From Laedolimicola sp934402125 (GTDB lineage Bacteria; Bacillota; Clostridia; Lachnospirales; Lachnospiraceae): DNA of 64,000 bases. Below, one piece after another: positions 34,550-42,715 of this stretch (positions are counted from its first letter, which is position 1; each line of letters begins with the position of its first letter). Location: positions 620,001 through 684,000 of the forward strand of contig NZ_JBQHTG010000001.1 in assembly GCF_052065835.1 (NCBI RefSeq), written 5' to 3'. The notes beneath the pieces were generated by a model. It did no database searches and was not told the DNA's origin. It worked only from the letters and a program-made list of their open reading frames with translations. The translations under genes and the position numbers were made by a program.

Positions 34550-35058
34550 CTATACTCTTACTTCAAATCCATTCTTGAATATGAATCTTATATCATCCTT
34601 AGCTTTTACAACCACTTCCTGCACAAGGCTGCTCCAAATCCCGGCATCGAACTCGCAGGTTAAGCCGTCCTGCTTCTCCAAAGTGCGAATGAACCCTTTG
34701 AACAATTCTCTCTTCGCCTTCTTGCTTTCTATCTGCTCGGCGATGTCATCATACTTAGCTTTTGACTTTTCATACCTTGCCGTAAGTTCGGCATAGCGTT
34801 TTTCATACTCATCTTGGTCTAATGCCACACGGCTGTTCTCTGCAATGGCAATCTGCATCTGCTCCGAGATGATATTAAGTTCTGTGATGCTATCCTGTAA
34901 ATTCCTGTCAAGTGAATCCGTCTCACAGACCATTTCCATCATAACTTTGGTGTTAGCAAGAATCTCATCTCTTTCAGAAAATAACTTGTTGGCTGCCTTA
35001 ATGAATAATTCCTTTAACTCATCCTCGTTGCTATGATGACTAATTTCTAAACAAGGCT
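34550..35058 (-). pseudogene. C-terminal remnant of a large serine recombinase
   Basis: Open frame of about 170 codons bounded upstream by a TAG, with no ribosome site. The sequence (DELKELFIKAANKLFSERDEI, then a long coiled-coil helix and QDGLTCEFDAGIWSSLVQEVVV) matches the tail of TnpX-like site-specific serine recombinases. The catalytic N-terminal domain is absent. It is a leftover of an earlier mobile element nested in or fused with this island. Confidence 0.7.
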
Positions 35059-35092
35059 ACCCTAAATCCCCTCATCGAACAGACATTGATAT

Positions 35093-36412
35093 TTATATTG
35101 CAATGTCCTTTTCCCTCCTCGCTGTAGAATTCACTACCTGTTCGCATTTCTGTTTTTCAACAACCTTCTGCTTAGCCTCCATCCGCTCTTTTATAGACTT
35201 CGGCCTTACAAATTCCTTGAACTCTTCCACTAATCCTTTTACATTAAAGAACTTATCATATTGCAGTACTTTATCCTTCCATGTTTTCACTTGAACCATT
35301 AGGTCATCAATTATCCCCTGCATGTGTTCCAGTTCCCGATCATAGATTTCATTTAATTTTTCCAAAGTCCCTGGTGCCTGCGCCATATCAATAAGACGGT
35401 TGAAATCTTTCTCAGAAATTTTGACTGATGGCTCACTTCCAAGAATAGAGGGAAGCTGTTTTGCATTCTTACGAATCACCGCAAGTTCCTTTGCAACAGG
35501 CTTTCCAGCAGCCAATACTTTATCAATTTTCTTTTCATATACTGCATAGCGTTTTTCCCTGTCTTCGATTTGCTCATTTATTTCATCAAGATGCTTTTTG
35601 CTTTCTTCAACTTCTTCCCTTGCATCTGCAATTTCAGCACCTACTGATGCAATCACACTCTCAGCTTCCTGTTTTTCGGCATTTAAGATTTCAAGTTCTG
35701 CCGTCAATTCCTCTGTAGCCCGCATAGCTACCTTATATTCGGGAATTGTGTAATTATCACGTTTTACTCCAAGGATTTCTACCTCAATCCCCCGCTCCAA
35801 ACACAATCCTTTTAAATATTCACGTTCTCTTTCCTGCCAATGAGTTGTCTCATTATCTGTCTTTGAGACAGCCGGAGCAATCCCCATTTCCTGTAAAGCC
35901 TTTGTAAGACTATTTCTTGTATGCATCTTTGTTTTATATCCATGTGCTACAGGAATATAATCAAGATGCAAATGTGGTGTTGCTTCATCCATGTGGAGAA
36001 CCGCATTAAACAAATACAGATTCGGATTTCGTTCCTGAAAACTTCTGGCATATTCATCTAATATTTCACTTGCTGCTTTTGCGTCCACAGATAGATTTCC
36101 CTCTGAATCCAGGACACCTGTATCATCCTTTTTTCCAATCTGTACAACAATCTCATAAAATTGTTTCTCTCCATTTCCGGAATTCTTTATGTCCTTCAAA
36201 TAATCCGTAACCTGCCGGTCCTTTCGTTTCTGCTTTGCATTATATTCTGCTATCGCTTCACCAAAGAGCTGATTATAAGCTTCTCTGATTGGCTGCTTAA
36301 TATACTCCACATTCCACGCAGTTCGATTACGCTCTACATTTTCCGCAATAAAATCTCTATTATTATGGGATATGCTCCCTTTTCCTTTTACAAATGAAAT
36401 TGTTTTTCCCAT
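35093..36412 (-). CDS. MobV/Pre-type relaxase (plasmid mobilisation protein)
   Basis: The start at 36412 (MGKTISFVKGKGSIS) has AAGGGAG 9 bp upstream and is preferred over two earlier ATGs, giving 439 residues. The metal-binding motif HMDEATPHLHLDY is the HxDExxPHLH signature of Pre/Mob relaxases, which nick the plasmid at oriT. The C-terminal half is coiled coil (residues about 225-290). A hairpin-rich stretch lies directly upstream as the presumptive oriT. A conserved N-terminal His/Asn set (SHNNRDF) is present. Confidence 0.88.
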   Translation of the reverse strand: MGKTISFVKGKGSISHNNRDFIAENVERNRTAWNVEYIKQPIREAYNQLFGEAIAEYNAKQKRKDRQVTDYLKDIKNSGNGEKQFYEIVVQIGKKDDTGVLDSEGNLSVDAKAASEILDEYARSFQERNPNLYLFNAVLHMDEATPHLHLDYIPVAHGYKTKMHTRNSLTKALQEMGIAPAVSKTDNETTHWQEREREYLKGLCLERGIEVEILGVKRDNYTIPEYKVAMRATEELTAELEILNAEKQEAESVIASVGAEIADAREEVEESKKHLDEINEQIEDREKRYAVYEKKIDKVLAAGKPVAKELAVIRKNAKQLPSILGSEPSVKISEKDFNRLIDMAQAPGTLEKLNEIYDRELEHMQGIIDDLMVQVKTWKDKVLQYDKFFNVKGLVEEFKEFVRPKSIKERMEAKQKVVEKQKCEQVVNSTARREKDIAI

Positions 36413-36448
36413 AGGCATTTTCTCCCTTCTAAAACCATTCTTTTTCAC

Positions 36449-36724
36449 TATGCCCGCCTAAGCGGGTTCCCGGCGCATACCGCCGGGGTTCTGTTACTCT
36501 TTCCAAGAGTAACTCCTTATTAGTTTTGACACTTCGCATCAAAACATAAGTCGCTCTTCCGAGGGACTCCTGCGGAGGGCTTCTCGCCAACGATAAAAAC
36601 TGTTGGCAGGTACACAGGTCATATCTTGCAAAAGTACATCGGCTTCGATATGACCTGCTTCGCTTTCCTTAAAATGTGGCATCATTTTTATGCCACATAT
36701 ATCCGTTTGGCATCATTGTGATGC
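36449..36724 (-). other. Presumptive oriT region
   Basis: No ORF. The stretch is packed with inverted repeats: CCCGC-CTAA-GCGGG, GTTACTCT / AGAGTAAC, GCCAAC / GTTGGC, a 10-bp pair AGGTCATATC (36616-36625) / GATATGACCT (36647-36656), and ATGTGGCAT (36674-36682) / ATGCCACAT (36690-36698). It lies between a relaxase and a small DNA-binding protein gene, the usual place of a transfer origin. The nick site cannot be fixed. Confidence 0.65.
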
Positions 36725-37087
36725 CTATCCAAATAGATCGAGGAAATCGAGTGCATCCTCCCCGAGCAATTCCGGTTCGTCTGATTGGGACTTTGTTTCA
36801 TCATGATCCTCGTCCCTTCCATTACCTGAAACAATAGCTCCATTTGATACGCTACTGCCTGTCTGCATTGTCAGCTTATTTGTAAGCTTATCTGCAACCA
36901 ATTCAGCAATACGCTCCGCAAGTACATCATCAGCATTCCTTTTCGTTGAACCTGATAAAATCAGTTCAATAGCAACTGAGTTCTTCGATGCATTTTTCTT
37001 TTGCGCCATTTCTTCAAGCATTTTCCATGTTTCCATATCCCTTTCGTTGTCAGCCCGAAATCTGAGGCTTATCCTTTTATCCTTCAT
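36725..37087 (-). CDS. Small DNA-binding mobilisation accessory protein (MobC-like)
   Basis: 120 residues from the ATG at 37087, with a weak AGG site. The N-terminus (RISLRFRADNERDMETWKMLEEMAQKKNASKNSVAIELIL) fits a ribbon-helix-helix fold. The C-terminus is acidic and ends LDFLDLFG. Position before oriT and relaxase suggests a relaxosome protein. This is inferred from context, not from a firm family match. Confidence 0.6.
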   Translation of the reverse strand: MKDKRISLRFRADNERDMETWKMLEEMAQKKNASKNSVAIELILSGSTKRNADDVLAERIAELVADKLTNKLTMQTGSSVSNGAIVSGNGRDEDHDETKSQSDEPELLGEDALDFLDLFG

Positions 37088-37142
37088 AAACATTTACCTA
37101 TAATGTAGAAAAGAGAGCTTACGCTCCCTTTCTCATTCTCAC

Positions 37143-37175
37143 TTGGGTTGGAATTATCCTCATTACTAAATGGGC
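37143..37175 (-). promoter_or_regulatory. Shared upstream motif, copy 1 (before the MobC-like gene)
   Basis: 33 bp with 26 identities to 58262-58294, same orientation, core CATTACTAAA. It lies 56 bp before the MobC-like start. The other copy lies 47 bp before the xis start. A common regulator of excision and mobilisation would explain this. Confidence 0.5.
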
Positions 37176-37177
37176 AA

Positions 37178-37201
37178 TAAAAAAACAGGCATTTCAGCCT
37201 G
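37178..37201 (-). terminator. Terminator upstream of the MobC-like gene
   Basis: Stem CAGGC / GCCTG with a 6-nt loop, followed by seven Ts on the minus strand. Confidence 0.7.
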
Positions 37202-37481
37202 CTAACCTTCCGCCACTGATTGGCATTTTCATCTCCGCTATGTGTTGGCGAGTTCTTTTTTGTCACTTCACATAAATTGCTTTCTTTTCAACTTCGCCAA
37301 GTCTTGGTTCCGGTAAAATCAATGCTTGCCACCCTTCGGTCATTTTGGTCTTTCTTTGGTGGGTCATCCTATAAAGTGATTAACAGGATACGCCTAAAGT
37401 TACAACCACTTTACGCAAAAACTCCGTGCTCCTATGTCGCCCGTATCATGCTTCGCCTGAAATCAAATACTACTGCGTATC

Positions 37482-37519
37482 AAAAAAATGACTTCTGGTC
37501 CACTGGACCAAAAGTCATT
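37482..37519 (-). terminator. Terminator of the RNase III operon, built on the 25-bp palindrome
   Basis: The stem ATGACTT-TGGTCCA / TGGACCA-AAGTCAT is followed by seven Ts on the minus strand. Positions 37491-37515 are identical to 39147-39171 and differ by one base from 42691-42715. Confidence 0.82.
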
Positions 37520-37551
37520 CTTAATAAAAACCTCAATTTATACGACACGAA

Positions 37552-37740
37552 CTACCAATCATCTTCGTCATCATCAAATAACGAATGTGACCCACTGTCC
37601 GTAAGATGTAATTCTCCGGATTCCATATCCATCGCCATACCAGCCCCCATATCTTGCATCATATGACCTTCAGAATCCATCATCATTCCGCCACCCATGT
37701 TATAAAGAAAATCTCCATCACTATAATCAAATCTATCCAT
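37552..37740 (-). CDS. Small acidic Met/Gly-rich protein, unknown
   Basis: 62 residues after a strong AAAGGAGA site, 18 bp downstream of the RNase III-like gene. The sequence is rich in Met, Gly and Asp (for example MGGGMMMDSEGHMMQDMGAG) and ends in an acidic DDDEDDW tail. It has no membrane segment and no known fold. Tight spacing suggests it works with the RNase III-like protein, perhaps as an inhibitor or partner, which is inference. Confidence 0.65.
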   Translation of the reverse strand: MDRFDYSDGDFLYNMGGGMMMDSEGHMMQDMGAGMAMDMESGELHLTDSGSHSLFDDDEDDW

Positions 37741-37758
37741 ATTGCTGGTCTCCTTTCT

Positions 37759-38859
37759 TTACTCCTCTTCATAGTTATCTAGTACATACTGTAGCATCTC
37801 AAACGCAACTTCTTTCTTAGCCTGTTTTTTTGATGAAGATTCAGAATCAAATGCAACATCGATTTCATCAATATGACATTCAACATGCCAAATCGGATTT
37901 CCATCTTCATCATGCGATTCCGTATAATCATATCTTGGAATACTGAAATATCCACGCCGAGCAAGTATCTCAAGCTGATTTATTGCCATTTCAATAGATG
38001 GCTCATCTATTTCGTCACGAATCGTAAACAATAAATCATGTTCTACCAGATAGTCATATGCAGCCTTACAAGCTATCTTGCGCGCTTCATTCTTTGATAA
38101 TCCATATGCTTTAAATCTTGGGAGATCATTTCGTATAGACATTTCACATGAATGATTAGCATTTGTAGGATAATAGCGACCTTGTGGAACAACCTCGATT
38201 ACTTCAGGGCTACTTGGAATATATAGACTATAGCGCTCATTTTTATACCTAAAGTACGGAATACAACCAAAAGATTCATCCCACTCATAGATTAGCCTTA
38301 CATAATCTGCTTCTTCCCCATTATCCACAATAGAATCCGGTCGAAGCATTACCTCTGCCACATTCTGGATGATCTCATAATCATAATTGGTATCAAGCGC
38401 AACTGCACCAAGTATGGCCTCAAACAAATCTTCTTTTACAGAAGGTTGCTCAGCCATATTTTGTTCTATATCTCCCTTACCCATAATAAGAAACTCAGTA
38501 AAGCCCAATTCGTCAATACGCATTGCCAGCGTCTTTTTTTCTACCAGTTTTTGCTTTATTCTGGTAAGCTCACCTTCTGTTTTCTCACTATGAAACTCTT
38601 CTGGTTCCTGTGGTACTCTAAATCCAGCCGGTATCTTCTCCTGGATATGAAGGTCATTTCCATATTTCGTTGTAAGATACCTCATAACGGAAGCACTTAA
38701 AACCGTATCGCCAACAAATTCCAAGACCTCATTGTTCTCTCCACCATTCTCTTCGGAATACGATTTTCGTACAAATGCCTGTTTTAACAACTTTTGATTC
38801 TTAAACTCATATCCTATCTGATTCTGTACTACTGTTTCAAAATACTCTTTTTTGTCCAT
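37759..38859 (-). CDS. RNase III-like protein with two double-stranded RNA-binding regions
   Basis: The start is the ATG at 38859 (AAAGGAG upstream), giving 366 residues against about 230 for housekeeping RNase III. Catalytic residues are in place: E44, E47 and D51 in NEVLEFVGDTVL, and D144 and E147 in EDLFEAILGAVALD. Residues about 195-275 resemble a divergent dsRNA-binding domain (ending SKNEARKIACKAAYDYL). Residues 286-362 form a second one (SSSKKQAKKEVAFEML). It should cut double-stranded RNA. Location in a defence-rich mobile island suggests action on foreign RNA or on island transcripts. Confidence 0.82.
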   Translation of the reverse strand: MDKKEYFETVVQNQIGYEFKNQKLLKQAFVRKSYSEENGGENNEVLEFVGDTVLSASVMRYLTTKYGNDLHIQEKIPAGFRVPQEPEEFHSEKTEGELTRIKQKLVEKKTLAMRIDELGFTEFLIMGKGDIEQNMAEQPSVKEDLFEAILGAVALDTNYDYEIIQNVAEVMLRPDSIVDNGEEADYVRLIYEWDESFGCIPYFRYKNERYSLYIPSSPEVIEVVPQGRYYPTNANHSCEMSIRNDLPRFKAYGLSKNEARKIACKAAYDYLVEHDLLFTIRDEIDEPSIEMAINQLEILARRGYFSIPRYDYTESHDEDGNPIWHVECHIDEIDVAFDSESSSKKQAKKEVAFEMLQYVLDNYEEE

Positions 38860-39146
38860 AAAACAAAAAACTCCTTTCAACAATAAATGTGAAAGGGGCA
38901 TAATAATCTAACACAAAATAGACTACTCGTGAGATAGTAATCGTCTGCATCAGACATGGATCTTAAATTTTCTTCTCTATTTTCATGTATTTACTAAAGC
39001 ACACTTGCATATGCAGTAATAAATCTCGTACAAATAGAACACAAAATTTAAAAAGCATCACGCCCCAATTTTCAGTTACATGGTAATATTACCACAATAA
39101 TCAGGATTTTTCCACAGAATTTTATTCTGTCAACCCGTAATTATCC

Positions 39147-39171
39147 ACTTCTGGTCCACTGGACCAAAAGT
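39147..39171. repeat. 25-bp palindrome, copy 2
   Basis: Identical to 37491-37515. It lies between the ADP-ribosylglycohydrolase stop and the RNase III-like start. No T tract follows. Elsewhere in the 38860-39336 stretch I see only a GGTAATATTACC palindrome at 39082-39093 and no ORF. Confidence 0.85.
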
Positions 39172-39216
39172 TATAATTCTCTCCCATCATTCCTCATAAG
39201 TTGACTGCAGGGACCC

Positions 39217-39313
39217 ACGGCTGTGCAAAAAGGCATAAAGAAAGGCTCCCATACCCGAGTAATCCAAACCAGAATAGAGAGCCTTTTCGCGAGAGACAGC
39301 TTAGCACAGCCGT
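39217..39313 (-). other. Nested inverted repeat, possible structured RNA or DNA element
   Basis: An outer perfect 10-bp stem ACGGCTGTGC (39217-39226) / GCACAGCCGT (39304-39313) encloses an inner 8-bp stem AAAGGCTC (39241-39248) / GAGCCTTT (39279-39286) with a 30-nt loop. It lies 24 bp past the ADP-ribosylglycohydrolase stop, so it could be a 3' structure of that mRNA or the core of a small mobile or regulatory element. Confidence 0.6.
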
Positions 39314-39336
39314 CACCTACAGTAAACCTATGTAAT

Positions 39337-40122
39337 TTATCGCATCAATATCTCATACAAGTCATCTGTTAGATGCTTCTTTAATATGCCTTCCGCATCT
39401 ATATCTCCAAAGCCATGATAAAACTCTTCCGCAACACCACCTGCGATTGCTCCAAATGTATCACTGTCACACGGCAAACTGTAGATATTTCTCATGAACG
39501 ATTCATAATCCGTACTTTCATAAAAGCATCGCATAGCAGCCGGAACGGAACCCTGACAGCTTTCATTCCATTTATAACGTGGTCTGATATCATCCAGACT
39601 ATTTCCGATGCTGTACTCATAAAGATCTACTGGATATTCCGACAAAACATAATCGTATATCTCCTGCTTAGACTTACCACGCTTTGCCATCCAGATACAT
39701 GTAGCTGTAACAACAGCGCCTTTGATTCCTTCTGGATGATTATGAGATACTTCAGCCGTTTTAGCTGCCATCGCCTGCATTTCATCATAATCTTCGTAGA
39801 AATCTCCCACAAAAGCAACTCGCATGGCAGAACCATTGCCCCAACTGTTATACGGCTGATGCTTTTTACCATTGATCCAGCTAAAGAATTTCGCTCCGTA
39901 TCCACAGAACGGATACTGCTGACCAACAGCTACCATTGTTTCAACCAGGTCATTATCTTCCACCAGAGCTTTTTTTATGGCAAGCATCATAACAGAGTCG
40001 TCCGTAAACTTAGCTTTATCATCTATGATAAGCGGTATGTTTTGCCAATCCAGATTTTTTGGACGGTTAAACTCATACTGAGATCCCAATATATCGCCTA
40101 ATACTGCACCCTTAATAGCCAT
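39337..40122 (-). CDS. ADP-ribosylglycohydrolase family protein
   Basis: 261 residues. The two magnesium sites of the DraG/ARH fold are complete: FTDDSVM (T40, D41, D42) and DSDTFGAIAGG (D219, D221, T222), with NGSAMRV between them. The family removes ADP-ribose from proteins or small molecules. The ATG overlaps the stop of the VWA gene by one base, and GGGGG lies before it. Together with the macro-domain gene this points to an ADP-ribose-related task. Confidence 0.88.
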   Translation of the reverse strand: MAIKGAVLGDILGSQYEFNRPKNLDWQNIPLIIDDKAKFTDDSVMMLAIKKALVEDNDLVETMVAVGQQYPFCGYGAKFFSWINGKKHQPYNSWGNGSAMRVAFVGDFYEDYDEMQAMAAKTAEVSHNHPEGIKGAVVTATCIWMAKRGKSKQEIYDYVLSEYPVDLYEYSIGNSLDDIRPRYKWNESCQGSVPAAMRCFYESTDYESFMRNIYSLPCDSDTFGAIAGGVAEEFYHGFGDIDAEGILKKHLTDDLYEILMR

Positions 40123-40814
40123 TAGTTCTTACCCCCATTCTTCTTATTTCCACGAGTTAAATAATCTGCTACGATTGGAGCTTCCCATCCACTATCATTA
40201 AGACAATCCTCCATATCTTCCGCAGAACTTGCCTTCATCGCAAAGCACACTGCCTTAGATACACCTTCATAAACTGTAGCGGTTCCGATATTGTCATGCA
40301 CATAATTTACGGCACGCTCTTTTCTGATTCCAAAACGCTGAGCTTCCGCATATGCATCAATGTTAGCTCCGATGAAAATAAACTCCCAGCCGTACTTTTT
40401 CTGCTGGCGCTTTACCATCTTTTGCACCTTATCATAAGAATACTGTCTGCTGGCATTTTCCATACCATCTGTTGTAATCACAAAGATGGTCTTCTCCGGA
40501 CGGTCTTCAGGTCTGGCATACTTATGAATATTTCCGATGTGATGGATTGCTCCACCTACAGCATCAAGAAGTGCTGTACATCCGCGAACGTAATACTCCT
40601 TGTCCGTCATCTTCTTAATCTTATCAATCGACACTCTATCATGTAGCACTTCACAGGTATCATCAAACAACACTGTAGATACATATGCCTTCTCACCGGT
40701 CTTTTTCTGCTTCTCCATCATGGAATTAAAACCACCGATGGTATCTGCTTCAAGCCCTCCCATAGATCCACTTCTATCCAAAATATAAACGATTTCCGTT
40801 AATCCTTTACTCAT
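40122..40814 (-). CDS. von Willebrand factor A domain protein
   Basis: 230 residues, a single VWA domain. The metal-ion adhesion site is complete: DRSGSM at 13-18, T80 and D116 in TTDGMEN. There is no signal peptide or membrane segment, so it is cytoplasmic. Stand-alone cytoplasmic VWA proteins usually act as scaffolds next to ATPases or in TerY-like stress systems. GGAGG lies before the ATG, and it is joined to the ADP-ribosylglycohydrolase gene by a one-base overlap. Confidence 0.85.
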   Translation of the reverse strand: MSKGLTEIVYILDRSGSMGGLEADTIGGFNSMMEKQKKTGEKAYVSTVLFDDTCEVLHDRVSIDKIKKMTDKEYYVRGCTALLDAVGGAIHHIGNIHKYARPEDRPEKTIFVITTDGMENASRQYSYDKVQKMVKRQQKKYGWEFIFIGANIDAYAEAQRFGIRKERAVNYVHDNIGTATVYEGVSKAVCFAMKASSAEDMEDCLNDSGWEAPIVADYLTRGNKKNGGKN

Positions 40815-40896
40815 GATCCTTTACCTCCGTTTTCTATTACTGACCTCCCTGCAGTGAGGCATTTCCTTGTTGTGATGTAATAATAAACCGTAGGCA

Positions 40897-40927
40897 AAGA
40901 AAAAAGGTCAACCGTGAGGCGACCTTT
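40897..40927 (-). terminator. Terminator after the macro-HTH gene
   Basis: Stem AAAGGTC / GACCTTT followed by a T-rich tract on the minus strand. It separates the macro gene from the VWA-glycohydrolase pair, which may thus be only partly co-transcribed. Confidence 0.7.
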
Positions 40928-40932
40928 CATAT

Positions 40933-42120
40933 TTATTGATTTGACAATGGATCCAGCCCATAATCAAACAACACAATATCTATTTTTAAGACGTTATAGT
41001 CTTCGTGCTCTATGAAATACTCAACTATCTTATCGGTCTGCGATATCGGTGACAACGCATACCCGGCTATTCTAAGAAAATCTATCGTTTCGTCAAGATT
41101 AAGGCGCAACCCAACAGCAAGTGCAAGCATCTTCTCTTTTGAAGGCTTTACCTGCCCCTTAAGAAGTTTTGAGAAATACTGCTTTGAAATATTCGCTGTT
41201 GCGTATACTTCTGAGTTTTTAAGCCCCTTTTTATTGATAAGCTGCTGTAAATGCTTTTCAAAAGAATCCGTATAGATTTCCTTTAACGCATCCTCCAAAG
41301 ACTCTGACTTCTTTTCAAAGGAAACCGGCTTAAGATACTCCGGCATCATAACCGAAGGCGCTTCCATTGCAGAATATGATTGCATCATATCTGCATCCGG
41401 TGATTCATCTTCCTTAGCCTCTTCCTCTAAAGGAAGCGCATCAAAACTATCTTCCTCCTCATCCCTGTTTTCTCTTCGCAGGAATGATGGCATATGGAAA
41501 GATTGCAATGTAGCACCGACTCTGCTCTCTGGCCGTTTTCCCGTTTCGCGCGGATAGTTATCATTTCGGTATTCCTCAGCAAGAGCTGTTTCTACATAGC
41601 CGTCATCAACAAAGCTGGCAACATCTTCTACAAGCTTACCAGAAATAGTAACATCCTCGCTACCAAACACAGCAAGCGTAATCTCTATATCATTATCTTC
41701 CAAGAAAGCCGTAAAAGTATCAACAGCAATCTGTATGCCAAGCTCCTTCGGGAACCCATATGTGCCCGTGGCAAGAAGTGGGAATGCAATGGAATTACAT
41801 CCATAGTCCTTCGCCAACTGTAATGCCTTCGCATAGCATGAACGAAGACACTCTTCCTCACCTTTACTTCCATCCGTCCACCAAGGACCACTTGCATGAA
41901 TGATGTACTTTGCATCAAGATCAAATGCATCCGTGATTGCTACTTCACCCGGCATCAAAAGACCAATCTTCTTACGTGCTTCAAGAAGCTTTTTCTTTCC
42001 GGCAGCTTTATATATGGCAGAATCAACACCATCACCAACGGCAACGTTCGGATTTGCTGTATTTACTATGGCATCTGCTTTTACTTTTGTTATGTCATTT
42101 CTAATAATCTGAAAAGGCAA
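40933..42120 (-). CDS. Macro domain protein with C-terminal helix-turn-helix
   Basis: The start is a TTG at 42120. GGAGG lies 7 bp before it, while the earlier GTG at 42135 lies on top of that site. 395 residues: macro domain at 1-165 with ligand loops IVNTANPNVAVGDGVDSAI (18-36) and GTYGFP (119-124), an acidic linker, then at 290-340 a Cro-like HTH (NSEVYATANISKQYFSKLLK). The tail to 395 is helical. Macro domains bind ADP-ribose or remove it, and the HTH suggests DNA binding, so an ADP-ribose-responsive regulator is plausible. DarG-like antitoxins also have macro domains, but no DarT-like toxin is adjacent. Confidence 0.82.
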   Translation of the reverse strand: MPFQIIRNDITKVKADAIVNTANPNVAVGDGVDSAIYKAAGKKKLLEARKKIGLLMPGEVAITDAFDLDAKYIIHASGPWWTDGSKGEEECLRSCYAKALQLAKDYGCNSIAFPLLATGTYGFPKELGIQIAVDTFTAFLEDNDIEITLAVFGSEDVTISGKLVEDVASFVDDGYVETALAEEYRNDNYPRETGKRPESRVGATLQSFHMPSFLRRENRDEEEDSFDALPLEEEAKEDESPDADMMQSYSAMEAPSVMMPEYLKPVSFEKKSESLEDALKEIYTDSFEKHLQQLINKKGLKNSEVYATANISKQYFSKLLKGQVKPSKEKMLALAVGLRLNLDETIDFLRIAGYALSPISQTDKIVEYFIEHEDYNVLKIDIVLFDYGLDPLSNQ

Positions 42121-42135
42121 ATCCTCACCTCCCAC

Positions 42136-42669
42136 TTAAATCAAATAAATAATGCTTCCATCGTCATTTGATATACGCAGAAACTCTTCTGCTGTATAAT
42201 GCTTTTCATCATTCTTGATAGTAAAATAGCTTTCTACATTCGCTAAATGCCCTATCTTTTCGTAAAGAGGAACAGACTTTTTCCAATTACCATTCTGTTT
42301 ATCCGACGTAGATAACCAACCACTTACCCTCACTGTTTCTTTTATGAAATAAAACTCCTTAAAAGTCCTTATTGTATCAATAACGGAAAGCATAAGTGTT
42401 GTGCCTATTCCATGGTTGCTAATCCTTGAGGGTACTTCCAAATAACCAAATCCGGCATGATGGTCATTTTTAAATTTTTCGATGTCTATGTGAATCTCCA
42501 CACTACCATTCCATAAATCGTCTCCATGAATACCACAACGTATTTCACCATCTATATGATTATTCTTATTTGTAAAAACTTCCTCTATCCAGAATTCTCC
42601 TCTTAATGACTTAATACTCTTCTTTTCATATGGATGATTAAGCAATTCCTCTATGAAATTATTATCCAT
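42136..42669 (-). CDS. Possible GNAT-fold acetyltransferase
   Basis: The ATG at 42669 follows AGGGGG, giving 177 residues. The middle part (FGYLEVPSRISNHGIGTTLML, then VRVSGWLSTSDK and SVPLYEKIG) resembles acetyl-CoA-binding GNAT proteins, where a G-x-G-x-G/A loop is followed by a late Y-x-K-x-G. The N-terminal 60 residues are unrecognised. The stop is 15 bp before the macro start, so the two are one operon. Family assignment is tentative. Confidence 0.5.
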   Translation of the reverse strand: MDNNFIEELLNHPYEKKSIKSLRGEFWIEEVFTNKNNHIDGEIRCGIHGDDLWNGSVEIHIDIEKFKNDHHAGFGYLEVPSRISNHGIGTTLMLSVIDTIRTFKEFYFIKETVRVSGWLSTSDKQNGNWKKSVPLYEKIGHLANVESYFTIKNDEKHYTAEEFLRISNDDGSIIYLI

Positions 42670-42690
42670 CGATATTATTCCCCCTGGTCC

Positions 42691-42715
42691 ACTTCTGGTC
42701 CATTGGACCAAAAGT
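42691..42715. repeat. 25-bp palindrome, copy 3
   Basis: One base different from the copies at 37491 and 39147. It begins at the stop codon of the 73-residue gene and lies in front of the GNAT-like gene. It would form a hairpin in the mRNA between the two. Confidence 0.82.

Larger units (their letters stand above)
37088..37551 (-). other. Intergenic region with terminators and two doubtful tiny ORFs
   Basis: No convincing gene. A 34-codon frame at 37263-37367 and a 60-codon frame starting with GTG at 37266 overlap as GTGA, which hints at translational coupling. Neither has a good ribosome site, and the second runs through a terminator hairpin. Two terminators and one regulatory-looking repeat are listed separately. 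A further stem, GGGAGC-GTAA-GCTCTC, lies near 37108-37123. Confidence 0.4.

Noticed and set aside
37084..37266. 60-codon minus-strand ORF before the MobC-like gene
   Set aside because: It runs through a terminator hairpin and has no good ribosome site. Only the GTGA overlap with a 34-codon frame speaks for it, so it is noted but not called.
37759..42120. Reading the macro protein as an RNase III inhibitor because an RNase III gene is near
   Set aside because: That label comes from E. coli YmdB. Here the genes are separated by two others and a terminator, and macro domains mostly handle ADP-ribose.
40933..42120. DarTG toxin-antitoxin system
   Set aside because: The macro domain resembles that of DarG, but no DarT-like ADP-ribosyltransferase gene is adjacent and the C-terminus is an HTH.
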